64,000 nucleotides of DNA, taken from NCBI GenBank assembly GCA_037903355.1, contig JBAJFE010000057.1:1-64000 (forward strand), in the 5' to 3' direction. How positions within the stretch are numbered: position 1 is the stretch's first letter; every line of letters starts with the position of its first letter. A program made the position numbers and the translations under genes. The notes beneath the pieces were generated by a model, which saw only the letters and a program-made list of their open reading frames with translations, searched no databases and was not told where the DNA came from. Source of the DNA: Trichuris trichiura. Its lineage: Eukaryota > Nematoda > Enoplea > Trichinellida > Trichuridae. Positions 11,001-22,660 of this stretch are shown one piece after another.

Positions 11001-13927
11001 CTAATGGACTTGTAAGCGTACTCGTAGATGAACGAACGTAATGCATTACGAAATAGCTAAAATAAAAACAAAAAGTTGAGATTTAAACAAGTATGAACTA
11101 GAGTACAGTAGGCCTTTGATTTTTCAAACCGCAATTGCATAAGGCTAAAGCTCGAATAATAAAGCTTATTCTATTTTTCAACTTTATTCTCTTATGTATA
11201 TATGGGCTAATTATAGAACTCTAAGCGGCTTGAAGGTCTGTCGTATATAAGATTATCTTACGATATAAGACAATAATGCAAAATGAATAAAGTACTGCTG
11301 CGATTGCGCACTTCTGAAACAAATGAACGGAATAGTATAATGAATTAGATTCCAAAGCGACTCGGTGCCGAGCAGCGCAAAAATATTATTAATTTTTAAC
11401 GGTTTGGACTGCAGGGATATTTCGATTCCTTAAAAGCTGATGCATTAATATGCAACCTTTACCTCGTCGCCTAGAAATCGTTCCAACAGAACGAGCATAT
11501 GATAAGGTTTGGCGAACAAATTGACAGTGCGATAAATGTCAATGTCAATTGGGTTTCGGATGGTCTCCTGAAAATGTATAGGAGAAAGTATTGCTTAAAA
11601 AAAGAGCGGCTACGCCTTGCCAGAACAATTTTCGAATGCCGCGACGCGTCCATAATTAGACCCTTATTTGTATCGCACAAGGCGGTGAAGACTTCGAACT
11701 CTCTTGACGGGCAATGAATATTCGCAAGCTTGTCACCAACATAGGTGCAAAGGGCATCGTGAATAAAGAATTCATTCCATGATTGCTGAAACAAAAAGAA
11801 AATACAATCTAGAAGGAAGCGACATGGCCAAGAAAAGTCTACTGGTGAGACTACGGCTCCTAACCACAGCCTAGTCAGCTCGTGAGCAATGGATACGTGG
11901 ACTTCCCGTTCGGTTCGACCATCTTCAGAATTTTCGGCGACCAAATAATTTTCACAAGCCAAAATCAAACCATAAAATTCTGAAGCACCTATAAGCGGGA
12001 TAAACAATATCCTGAGGGCATCCGTTCGAACTGCTTCAAAAATATTTTAAATCTTCATACATTCATTGAAATCCGGCACGGAAACGTAGTCCAACTTCTC
12101 TAGGCCAATTCTGTAGGCGAAGTATTCTTCAAGTACCGCATATATTTTTACGATGATCTGCAACGAGACAAACTTCCATCTAGTCGGATGACATAGCTCA
12201 AAGAGGTCACATCAAGAGCGGCAGTATTTCGCTTGTACGACGACGGCATGCCATAGAATCGAAAGATCATACCACCGGGACCTATTCTCTGAAAAAAAAA
12301 GAAGCAACGCGACGTAAACAACATCATTTATAGTATAGCTTATTAGCATACTTCTACGTAGTTTGCTTCCATAGCAATCAATCCAAGGGCGCAGGTAGGT
12401 AGCTTTGGAGTATGCGCGAATTGCACCGACTTAAAGCCATTCCCAATGGGTACTACGTTAACCGCTTTCTGGAAAGACGCCGCAGAAATAACCGTCTGAA
12501 TTATCCCTCAACATAAAATCTCAATATTCGCTCTCTTGTGATGACACGTTGCGGAAAGAAAGTTTAAAAAGAATTTTAATGATTACCATGTTCGAAATGA
12601 CCGTATAATTTTCCGGGATGTCAACGACAAATTCGTACGACGATCTGAATGTCAGTTCATCCCAACAGGGAAATGCGAAACGAGCGTAACCTTTCTGAAT
12701 AAGCAGATTGGTTAGATGCTAACGGCAAGAAGATATTAAAAGATTGTATTGTTTTTTTGAAAAATGCAAATATTATATCTGAATATTTAGTCTCGAAAAA
12801 CAGGATGTCTTTTAACAGGCTTGAATAGTTTCATAGTAGATCTTCAGATTCACGGGTTTTTGCCAACACCCAACAGGCAAAACCCGTGAATCTGAAGATC
12901 TACTATGAAACTATTCAAGCCTGTTAAAAGACATCCTGTTTTTCGAAACATCAAAAGTGCTCACGGTGCACAAGTCCTTGAAGCAGCTAAGCTGCTAGAA
13001 CAGACAAACAGCAAGCCCACCCAACAGGCAAAACCCGTGAATCTGAAGATCTACTATGAATATTTAGTCGGCCCAAATAACTTAGCAAAAGCAAAGCTTA
13101 CGTTGAAATTCGATACAATTGCGATCTTCTCCTGACCTTGACAGCTGTATACGATGCGGTGAAGACCTTCCCCACGATCGTTGATTTTTCCAGTAAACCA
13201 GAGACTCAGTTTGGCGCTCGTGCCAACTTGAACGTTTTCAGCAAGGTCGATAACTACATTGCGGGATCCCTCGCCAAACGTGGTGTGCAGGTTCGACTTT
13301 TCTTCAAGGAGAATGCAATGCACTCAATTTGGCGGAAAAATTCGCGACGACCATAATGTTACAACGAGATAACTATGCTATTGAATAAGCTTGCAAACAA
13401 GTCTGCGCGGGAAACTTTCGAACCAACTTCATACGCAAATAGATCTTTAGATAAAGATTTGGCAAGTTGGAAAATAATGGAAGAAAAGAGAATGGTTTAC
13501 TCACTCGTACAGCCTAACCTTCCGGGAGGTTCCAGGGTGATAGAAGCTCTTCGAATTCGAATCTCATCGCCGTTTAGTTTAACGAACTTGGCAGCACTTA
13601 CAAACTGAAACATCGAGACAACAGTTCACTGTGTCTAAGCAATAACGCGTAAAGCTTTCGTTAGCAAAGGAAAAGCCAAAAAAGTCATTGTCATTTCAAG
13701 AATCGACTCGTCAATGCTGGTGCGGAACAACTACGCAAAAGTACCTTGAATGAAATGACAACTTTTCCAAGAAATGCGTACAAACTTGGGAATATCGCCA
13801 GTTTGATCGAACTGTGATTTGGTTCCCAAGTCGTTGGTGCAATGGGTAAAGCGTGCACCTTTGGGCATTTCAGCGGCTCTTTCCGCGCTCCAATCGACCT
13901 TCTCTCGCCATCCTTCAACACGTCCAT
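8001..13927 (-). CDS. M1 aminopeptidase-family protein, catalytic motifs lost (pseudopeptidase)
   Basis: Twenty-one exons in coding order: 13745-13927, 13505-13604, 13102-13301, 12587-12694, 12358-12468, 12193-12288, 12061-12157, 11843-11988, 11621-11785, 11463-11567, 10901-11056, 10777-10852, 9636-9769, 9460-9588, 9138-9396, 8942-9084, 8834-8890, 8680-8787, 8335-8490, 8236-8283, 8001-8150. They join in phase to about 908 aa, the normal M1 length. Family landmarks in order: FLGKVVISFK, GKINDRGEGLHRIVY, ARFAFPCWDE and SNM of the N-terminal domain; KLDYVSVPDF; the catalytic region; GYDVELIVSEWMSKPGFPLL; LKQTRF; NWDFKGFYRVFYG; then an ERAP1-type C-terminal helical domain. Key changes are GAMEN to CASEF, HEXXH to HELTR (second His lost) and the catalytic Tyr region YxKG to FAKP; the distal Glu (WNEFF) remains. 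Loss of a zinc ligand implies no aminopeptidase activity, so a binding or scaffold role is inferred. The N-terminal start and exons 2-3 are the least certain; two introns are GC-AG. Confidence 0.85.
12793..13056. mobile_element. Penelope-like terminal insertion with palindrome, inside an M1-gene intron
   Basis: Arms of about 66 nt at 12794-12860 and 12879-12945 are near-perfect inverted copies (each with ACAGGATGTC, GATCTTCAGATTCACGGG or the complement). A third, direct partial copy follows at 13018-13056. The block is flanked by GAATATTTAGTC at 12781-12792 and 13057-13068, a 12-bp direct repeat consistent with a target-site duplication. It lies in the intron between exons 12587-12694 and 13102-13301 of the M1-like gene. 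The sequence matches the element end at 22142-22350. Confidence 0.65.
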
Positions 13928-14223
13928 AGCTGCCAGTTGGGTGAATAACAATTCGACACAAAAGTGATCATAGCAGCGCAGTGGCGTTTTAAATCTTTAC
14001 ATTTTAAAGTAGGCTGCAGGATTTGTATCAATGGTTGATAATTGCGTTAGCAATAATGGCACAAAGAAAGGAATCAAAGATGCTTTCCGCGGCATACTCC
14101 TCCGATTGCGTTAAAGAAAATAACGCCGTTATTTATAGTGTTTCCTTAAACGCACAAACCATCCCATTCCAATACAATGCGGAGCGTCATCAGCAACTCT
14201 TGATTTCCGCAGTTTCAAATTAG

Positions 14224-17200
14224 TTATGTTTGCATAGACTTCATTTGGCTTATCCGAGTTTTCGCTGCTTTAGACAAAGCTTTCTAGCGCAAACAAAAGA
14301 TGACGTCTACAACAAAACTGTCGCGTTCTGACTTCGAAAACTGACATTGTCAAATACCTATTACAAGTTTTATAATTAGAATAAATCAGTCAGACTGAGC
14401 GTATATTCCATTCGAAATAATAACTTGAAAAAATGCTGACAAAACTTGGGGATCGCAGAGCATTAAGAACGAATAACACCTGCGAAATTTAAATACTGTA
14501 ATCAGACGACAGCAAAAGACTCAAAATCGAATGGACGATACCAAACACGTTGCACGACAAGCTTGGTAAAAGCCAACAGCGCTAATAATTATCCTGCAGA
14601 TTGGAACTGTTTCCGTTCCAAGAAAAAGTTTATCTGTAAAACGTATACTTAAATTAGGCTATTGTGTAGAACGCCTACCTTTAATCTGTCCAACGCAACT
14701 GTTCCAAACGGCTCTATCACAGATGGCTTAACAAATGGGAAATCTGTCACTTTTGAGCATTTCTGCAGTACGGACGGCGGCTAAGCGACAGGGAAAACAC
14801 GCATGAATGAGCAGAATGGAAATAATGAAAAAGTCGTCAAAAATACTGTTCGCGTTAACTTTGCGGAATGCAAATGGATTAAAAACTTGAAAATATTCTA
14901 AATTCCATAAAGTCACATCCGCAGAAAAAACGTTATACTGGTACTATTGAAAGCATCCAATACTCAGATTAAAAAAGAATATTTAAGACTAATGCTAAAT
15001 CACTATTTCGGACGAGAGAAGAAATGTATCATGCTCAAACTTTTCCCACCCTTTTGTCGCGATTCAGAAATGATGTAAGGCAGTGAACAAGTGGACCATG
15101 GAAAAAGTACAGCTGCCAAATCCTTGTGAGATAACTTTATTGATTAAAATAATTTTCATACTAAAATCTCGCTTGTCGACAATACTTATTAGGCATTCAA
15201 AAAACTCGGAATACCAATATAGCATATTATGCTCATGTCAGTTAGGCGCTCCACCGTCTGAGAAATGCAGGTTCCTTTCACTTAAATATGCCTCCATCCC
15301 GTTATACCTTTACTAGTGGGCATACCGGCCATGTTGTTTTGTCCTCGCCTAAGCCTAAGCGAAAATGTAGACTGTACGATTGAATGCAAGCTTAACAAAG
15401 AGCAGAATGGAAAGGCAAGTCAAGCTACAGTATGACTATGGAGTGCCTAACCGACAACACCCTAATATTCAATTTATGGAAGCAATTTTAAAAACGACAG
15501 ACATTTATTCATCATACCTGACCTGAGTCATTCACAAGTACCATTACGTCAAAGGTAACGGCTAGAAAAAAAACAAAGCATCGTTATCTATGAAAGAAGA
15601 TAAAAGTATTACCTGAGTGGCTGATTGAACTTTTATCACAGATATGACCAAGGACAATTATTAGTCTTTTCAGAATACCGCCTAAATCTGCCCCCAATGC
15701 GTCGGAATGGAGCCTGTACCTGAAAAAATTAAGGATTAATAAAATTACAAAAAAAAGATCCAAAAAAGCTTTCGCTGTCGATCTGTATTTTTTGAGACAA
15801 TATTAATATCCAATAGCAAAATTAAACTATGCGTTATTTTCAGCGTCATCACTTATGAAGCGCCGTGGATGAAATATGGTCACACCGATAGCTCGCGATT
15901 TCCAGCTATGCTGTTTAAGGAAAGTGCTACAAACAATTGAATTGTTTTGCATTCTGCTATTGCCAATCTGGTTATGCACCATTTATCCAATGATAACAAG
16001 ACAAAATAAGACAATATATGACTACAATATTCACCATGCCTCGATTTCGTAAAATGCTGCCACCCTAAGCAAATGCATTAGTTACGGTCGTGCACTTGCA
16101 TAAAGCATGGCCAGGCAAGCTCTGGATTTCATGTACAGAATTACATGATTTCATGACAGATATTTATAGTGATGCCTGTTCAATGATACAGAGAAAAACA
16201 ATTACGTAATATTCAGAAATTTCGAGACCTTCAACCCCCATCTTCAATTTAAGGTTCAGAAAAGCAAGGAGAGAGAGGGCTGACAAGATGAGTTACTGTA
16301 CTGAAGTAGAATAAGTAGGTTCAAAGTTCGGTAAAGATGGGACCTGAAGATCCCTAAAGCTTCAAATATCATATGAACTCTTTTCCATTACATTTGACCT
16401 ACGTCATCGTGAACATCACTGATGAAACATTTTTCCGTCTTTCATCCATCTGCGTAGGCTCATTTGCAGGGGCTTTCGACCTGCAACACATTCGCAGAAT
16501 CCTTCGCCTACATACAGTCGAAATAAAAGCGTGATTTTCAGGAACTATATTAATTTACATATTTGCTACAGAAATAAGTCGGCATATTCCCTTCGACCTG
16601 AGGCATTAACCGAAAGTAACCGGATTGGATACTGACTCAGTCGCATGGAAATTTTTCTAGTTGTTAATATTAACGATGCTGGACGCAGATGGGTCAAATC
16701 GACATTGGTTGACCAAACGTACTTACATTGGCAGCTTAATCCAACCATGAATTCAGCTTACCAATCGGTTAATTTTTTTTGGATAAATTGCAGCAAAAAG
16801 AAATGGTCGCTTTTGATTTGAAAAATTGAACTTCCTTTAACTTAAATATCGTTTACACATAACGATCTTTCTCGAAAAAATATATTCTCAGCCCTAACGC
16901 GATAGTCTATCAAACGACTGCCCGGTTGAGAGTTTTATGAGTCCAAGTTAGGCCCTAAACTAAGGAAAAAAATAATTGAAATCAGATGGCTTACCTATCC
17001 CTAATAGAACTAGTATTTCCAAATACTTCCATCATATAACGTTCAAAAGGGATATCGGAACGCTTTACGCCTTTCACGGACATAGCCAAGGCAATCAAGC
17101 GTCCTTGGCGCGCCAGATCTTTTACTACTTCGGAATAAGCTTTCAGCCGAGAGACAATGTTTGAGCACGTACAAATCTTTGGAAAAATAGTCCTGCATTG

Positions 17201-17343
17201 GTCCTACAGCCTGGCAAACCGTACCTTGCAAGGTAAGTTGAAAAACTTTGCCGGTGCAATCGCCTCGGGCGCACACAGACCCCTGAAGCAAACCACTTGG
17301 TTCGTAAACCATAGGAAGACGTCGGACGTAAAGCATGCGATAG
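14224..17343 (-). CDS. MAD2L2: REV7/MAD2L2 orthologue, HORMA domain (5' exon not resolved)
   Basis: REV7 is the HORMA-domain adaptor of DNA polymerase zeta (with REV3 and REV1) in translesion synthesis, and also acts in shieldin and mitotic pathways. Exons in coding order: 17225-17343, 16995-17139, 15613-15719, 15518-15561, 14679-14762 and possibly a last one at 14224-14283 with a TAA stop. All joins are in phase. Landmarks follow human REV7 in order: LYVRRLP for LYVREVYP; AYSEVVKDL then DIPFERYMMEV for PVEKFVFEI; ADLGGILKRLIIVL for the HVEQLLRAFILKI helix; AVTFDVMVLV for CTFTVLV; KVTDFPFV for VIKDFPWI. About 205 aa without the first exon, against 211 in human. The first coding exon must end with two bases of a codon; an ATG at 17553-17555 (MAGLEVDEPQG) is a candidate that I could not join in phase. 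The last exon (KALSKAAKTR...) is a weak assignment. Confidence 0.75.
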
Positions 17344-18472
17344 CTAAAAAAAATCCTTCTGCATTTAGCATTCCAACAGCTGTACAGCCTTAGAACCGAC
17401 CCATCAACATATCCGTACTTGGGCTAGATGCGCCGGTATTGGCATAGTACAGCAGCTATACTAACGTTTATATTGAGAGAATTACTTAATAGAAGTAACT
17501 GAAAAGACTCAATACCATTGGAACCCTGAGGTTCATCAACTTCCAGACCGGCCATGCACTCTCATCGCGCTGTTACAATATGAAGTAAGTAAGTTAATAA
17601 GCTGACAATGCGATTGGGTAAACGTGATTGAGTGAGAAGCCATGTCATTTTAATGCTGCGCTATGTGCTACGCAATTATATTACAGTTGCTTTTGCTAAG
17701 GTGACTTAATTGATTACCAGTTAAAGCTGTGAACTAAATAATTTTCATCCATAAAAAGGCGGATGGCAAATAACCGCTGAACTGATTATAGATGCCAGAC
17801 TTTATTTTACAAGACAGTGCGTAAAAAATATGTACTTAATGGAAGACCGAGAAATGATTTATACACTGCTTAGTTTAAGTTTCGTTCTTTAACATGGTTC
17901 CCTAGTAATTGGATGTTCAGGTACTATTTTAACTCGGTACGACTTTTCGTTCTACAATGTTCATTTACATCTTTGATTTCTGCCATGACGTAGCGCAGCT
18001 TTTATTCAATCTAATGGCATTATTCAGCGAAAATCTTTGCGAGCAGCACCTCGCATATTCAGGAGCACATTCATGAAAAATAGAAATTACGAATTGCCAT
18101 ATTGTTAAACTTTGCTATAATGAAAGCGTAATATTTTGGCAACGGTTTTATTGTTTGTGTAAAATCCACGAACTGGACGTACTCGAAGTAATAACATCGT
18201 TCCTCTGGCATGAAGGCCATGCTAAACAACGCGTTGGATTATCTGGAATAATCCTATCGGCTGGCGCTAATGATTCGTTATTTTAGGTAATATTATTCAG
18301 ATGTTCTAAAATAGCGACGACATACTACGTCTGCTCGACAACCTTCCAGGACGCATCCAAGTTCGAATCGATTTTATTCATAGACTATACGTTCCAGCAG
18401 GAGCAAGATTGATCGGTCCATCTGCTTACGCTTTCCAACCGAACCGACTGCTGTGCTAAGCGCTTCAGTGCC
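17344..18472. other. Divergent upstream region of REV7-like (-) and V-ATPase e (+) genes
   Basis: The two genes are transcribed away from each other. A minus-strand ATG at 17553-17555 opens a 43-codon frame and may hold the missing first REV7 exon. Nothing else is supported. Confidence 0.4.
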
Positions 18473-18801
18473 ATGAACAGCGTTACTTTCGTTTTAGTTA
18501 CCCTATTTTGGATTGCTGCCGCTGGGAGCAGCTACTTCGCTCCAAAAAACCCCAACAGAGGTAAATTAATGGCGACTTTTCTTGAATTCGTAGGCGAAGG
18601 AGTTGTTCTTAACCAACGACTACTTTTGTTAATGCTTATTTGCACATTTAAGGCCTAATTCAAATGATGATCGTACTATCTTCATGTTGTTGCTATACAT
18701 TCTGGCTACTGGCTTTCCTGCACCAGCTGAATCCGCTATTCGGTCCAATTGTCAGCAACCAAACAGTTATGTACATGAAGCACGCTTGGAGAACTGGATG
18801 A
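18473..18801 (+). CDS. ATP6V0E: V-type proton ATPase subunit e (membrane V0 sector)
   Basis: Small hydrophobic subunit of the V0 sector of the proton-pumping V-ATPase, needed for complex assembly. Exons 18473-18560 and 18653-18801 flank a 92-nt GT-AG intron (donor GTAAAT) and join in phase to 78 aa. The first helix (FVLVTLFWIAAAGSSYF) is followed by APKNPNRGLI, matching IPKGPNRGVI of animal subunit e. Helix 2 contains CCYTFWLLAFLHQLNPLFGP, nearly identical to the family signature CCYLFWLI..L.QLNPLFGP. The C-terminus SNQTVMYMKHAW corresponds to KNETIWYLKYHW, including a possible N-glycosylation sequon. The C. elegans counterpart is named vha-17. Length is normal and no key feature is missing. 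Confidence 0.93.
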
Positions 18802-19414
18802 CATGGGAAAAACATCATGCGAAATATGCCCCTCCTATGATGTAATGAAATCGTTTGTTTGTCACTGTACGCCTGGTGCTATTTTCTAAACTTTGACGTT
18901 TCGCTTAGATAAATATGGGAAATACTAACTTTTACATTTTCACTGCGCGTAATATGCGACGAAAGCTTTTTATACGGAACATTTTGTGGAGTCAAACATG
19001 ATTATCACTTCACAGTAAGCCGCCTAACGAAATTGCCGCTGTCGCATGCAAAGCTTGCTCCGTTTCGCGATTTTTACTTGTCTCGAAAGACTGGGTATCT
19101 TAGCAAGCATTCCCCTAAAAGAGCAAGACTGTTGTAGGCTGCATGTTTTACAATTGAACCTGAGCGCACAATTACCGCATATGACTATTTAACCGGTGGT
19201 CACACACCAATTATTCATAACTCAGTTTGCATTGATTCAGTAAACGGTTTTAGCTATTGTGTCCTACAGAGATCATTAATAATTCGTTACTGCCGTAAGT
19301 CTGCAGCACTATATGAAGCTGCATTACCATTGTTTACGCGTTTCTCTATTAAAGCTCCATGTACGCAGCGACCGCGAAAAAACCGACCAACACTGTCTCA
19401 AATATATTTAGTAT
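18802..19414. other. No feature seen
   Basis: The 3' flank of the V-ATPase e gene up to the start of the duplicated segment. I see no ORF, splice pattern or repeat here. Confidence 0.4.
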
Positions 19415-20203
19415 TTTGTCTAGATTATTAATGCTGCGTCAGTAAAGATATCACCATCCTGCGCATCATCATGCCACTGAGTCACAAATAAAGTATGCTC
19501 ACGCAGTATGAACTGTTGCTTAAAATTCAATAATTTCAAAAGCGGAAGAGCAATCTTTGTTCACAAATTAAACTTGCAAAACTCAAACGCTTCTCACGCT
19601 TTCCAGAGCATCAATCTGTACATAAATTTGATCTTGAGTGCTCCAGGAAAAGTTAGCATTTGTAGTGAGAGCACCAACGCAGCCGATTTCTAAGATGGAA
19701 ATAGTGCCTCGCCGCATGCTTGTATGCTTCTGTTTCTAACATCTGCCCCTGTATGATTCGAAAGCTTTACGCATTCATGCCAAATGTTTAGTATTAGTCA
19801 ATCGATTAGGAAATGTATAAGGAAGAAGTTAATGGAATCTTCCAGCTGTATTCACACACTAATTCAATGCAAAAACCTACAGTCTTTTCTCCATGTAATC
19901 ATAATCTAAATTTACGAAATGATTCATTGAAATTTCGAACTCCAATATTTTTTGCTATTATGTGCCATTGTTCTAAAATTTTTGCGGGATTTCTACGTTA
20001 CGAAGAAAAAAAAAGAAAGAAAATTACTTCCTCTTACTTTTTTTGCTAAATCAAAATATGCTAATCATTTGATTTCTTAAAGTAAACTCACTTAAAACTT
20101 CCATCTTAAAAAAGAATTGTTAACTGCCCGCAGGTTGTTTGCAGCCGTGTTTTACGGTCACTGCGCTATTCTGCAAAGTTGTAACGATATTTTAGTGGCG
20201 GTC

Positions 20204-20277
20204 GGTCGGTTTGTCTTAGCTGCCGATGGGAGGATGATAAACGCATCAATTCCTCCATCGGCAGTGCGTAACCGACC
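20204..20277 (+). other. Conserved hairpin, unit A of copy 1
   Basis: Nested stem: outer GGTCGG (20200-20205) or GGTCGGT (20204-20210) with CCGACC (20272-20277), long inner stem CTGCCGATGG..GAGGA with TCCTCCATCGGCAG, and top stem TGAT (20235-20238) with ATCA (20245-20248). It is followed at 20304 by a GTGAGT donor-like site. Compensatory changes relative to 36048-36125 support a conserved fold. Function unknown. Confidence 0.7.
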
Positions 20278-20513
20278 GGCGATTAAAAAGATATTGTCCC
20301 GAGGTGAGTTCATATTACTGATTTAGCCGTGCTAATCTACATTTCGTATTAATCATTCCGCTTTATGAGGATAGAGTTCAGATTGTTAAATAAACTCACA
20401 TTCAAAGCTTTTGTCTCATATGAAATCGAATTATTAAAGCTTTAACGCTGTAATAATTCCTTATAACTAACATTGTGCATGTGCGTTTCTTCGCTTCACT
20501 TTTCTTGTTTTAG

Positions 20514-20681
20514 GTGAATGATATTAGTAACGATAGCCGCCAAGAACTCGGTGAAATTCAAAACCGTGTTAAGGTACGAAAACTGCTTGTATTACCTTGT
20601 TTAGTAAATGTAAATAAACCTTGTAAATATGCTGCTTTTTAGGTTATTTTTCATCCAGAGTTCTTGGCGATAACAGGATGA
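20514..20681 (+). pseudogene. Glycogen synthase exon pair, unit A of copy 1
   Basis: Exon-like blocks 20514-20573 and 20643-20681 are separated by a 69-nt GT-AG intron in phase 0. The peptide is VNDISNDSRQELGEIQNRVK then VIFHPEFLAITG and a stop. (N/D)RVKVIFHPEFL is the signature of animal glycogen synthase (human DRVKVIFHPEFLSST), and VNDISND resembles the preceding THNMLDDSSD stretch. No other glycogen synthase exon is found nearby and the frame stops at once, so this is a captured fragment, not a gene. Confidence 0.65.
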
Positions 20682-22141
20682 AGTGAAAGACCGCTACGCC
20701 TTTTCATTACAGCATATCAAGTTTGAAGATGTGTTTGCTGATGATCTGGCCCAGGTGATGTTAAGAAAATGTGGCAAGAAAAACGATACTGCGGCGCATT
20801 CAGCGTCTGTGATCCGGGGCGTAGACTGCAGCCACGGTCTACTTAACAATAATCCATGGTGTGCATCTTGTGGTACCTGAAACACTGTGCCCTTATTGGT
20901 GCTACTCATCCACTGTCATTTCGTCCTTGAAAGGCTAACGTTGGTGTTGTGTCTACTAGTGGACCTATTGAAGGCATCCAAGTATTTTCGCACTGCCATT
21001 TTCTCTTCCTACCTATACTCTTTCTTACGCTGATGATGGGACCGCATGCACTTCTGGAACTGCATTTTTCAATTTGCTTTCTTCAATAAAGCAATTTTTT
21101 GAAAGCAAAATGTTATTGCCATTTGTAGTACCACAAACAGGGCTAACTGTAAAACATGTAAGAAAACTGTCCAAACACAATGCAAACCGTTACTCATTCC
21201 TTGTAGCTGTAAAGTCACTTCCTAACCATGGAAGTACAATGTACTTTTGGGTGTAGCAAAGGAATGTTGCTATCTTTTCATGCTCAAGTTTCGTTGTCGC
21301 AAAGCTGCAGTACACTTTAGAAAAAAAAGCATTATTGTCACTTGCAGGAAGACTGCCTCTAACTACACTTAAGGTAGGGTACCCTTAACTCGAGTCGCTA
21401 CACAGTCTTATCTGTTATGCTTAAGCACGAACAAATTTCCGTCAATACGAAGAGCTATGTAGTCAAGGCCTGTAGCTAGAGAGAGGCAATACACGCTTCA
21501 AAACCATCGGCTCACTACTGATGAAATAATGTCTCTACAACCACTTTCATGGAACGACTGAACGGATGCAAGGACAGCGCATTGCTTAAAAATTCAAACT
21601 GTGTTAGGAAACATCCGCAGGCAAAACGGTCATGCCATGAAGTGTTGCTCACTACGCTACTAGTCACAAAGTTTCCTTTCTTTCCGTGTTTAAAAATTCG
21701 CGGTTTGTAGAGTCACTGGTTAGTTTATCACAAGTTGCTATGTCTTAACGTTGCCTATCGTGAACACATTCTGAGACATCAACAGATCTGTCTGTTGAGT
21801 ACGCAATACCAAACGGAGCATAAATGTTTAGGAAGAAATCAGAGAAAGGCTTCTGCAGACGATTTTTATACACCTCATAATTATCTGAGTCAGCTGGCTC
21901 TTTCTTGCTCTGAAGTAGTGGCCAGACATAGTTGAAATTGGGATTAATAGCGCGTCATGGACCGCTGGATGAGCTCATATGCGCATAATAATTTATGGCG
22001 GCTATGCAAGTGACATACAGAAATGTATATGCCTGGAAATGAACAGAATGAAGTCTTCAAGTGCAGGGCATACATTCACCGCTTTTCCTGCACTTTAATA
22101 TGCGTATAACAGCCTAGGACGCATTTTAAAGCTTTATTTTA

Positions 22142-22350
22142 GAAGACAGGATGTCTTTTAACAGGCTTGGGTTGTTTCATATTTGATCTTCTGATTCACG
22201 GGTTTGGCCTGTTGGATGTATCTGTAAGTAAACTGCAAAGTGCCCTACCAACGAATGGATGAGCAAATTGTTAGAGAAATTACAGAACAAATCGAATACC
22301 GTACGTTTCGGAACTGCTCTTGTTCCGTCGTCAGCAGTGTGGGGAGAAGG
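22142..22350 (-). mobile_element. Penelope-like terminus inserted in copy 1, empty site in copy 2
   Basis: The 209-bp block is flanked by TTTATTTTA at 22133-22141 and 22351-22359. Copy 2 at about 37968-37985 has a single TTTATTTTA and continues straight on, so it is the unoccupied site. On the minus strand the block starts with CTGACGACGGAAC...GTTCCGAAACG and contains words shared with 27850-28015 and 12793-13056. Confidence 0.75.
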
Positions 22351-22574
22351 CGTTTATTTTATTATTAATAATCACTAATTCCGTGAATTCACTAATCTTC
22401 ACAATCTTTTCAAATAGCCACTTTGCAAAAGAAGTCACTTTACGCTGTGAGGTACAATATGCGACACTCAATTGTAATGGCAGAAACAAATGCATCAACA
22501 CTGCAAACTAACTTCATTGAACATATGATGTTTTATTACGGGAATATAAAAGCCTTTATTACGGATGCAGCGGC

Positions 22575-22660
22575 CCGTTGATTTGCACAATAAACGAAAA
22601 AACTTCCTCCGGAGCTTTCGGGTCTGTCGTGACCCGTCTTCAGCCTTCAGATTATGTGAC
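22575..22660 (-). repeat. Hairpin-ended repeat with CTGAAGACGGG...CCCGAAAGC motif
   Basis: On the minus strand: CTGAAGACGGGTC, loop, GACCCGAAAGC, then GGAGGAAG and a TTTATTGTG tail. The same unit is at about 38195-38285. It resembles the terminal hairpin of the Penelope-like copies. Confidence 0.45.

Noticed and set aside
11471..12007. 178-codon minus-strand frame as one exon
   Set aside because: It reads through two or three real introns of the M1-like gene; the family alignment requires splicing at 11842/11786 and 11620/11568.
20117..20326. 69-codon frame (MLTARRLFAAV...) as a gene, also 35965-36174
   Set aside because: It spans the hairpin; in the related unit B the frame is destroyed while the hairpin is kept, so structure and not protein seems conserved.
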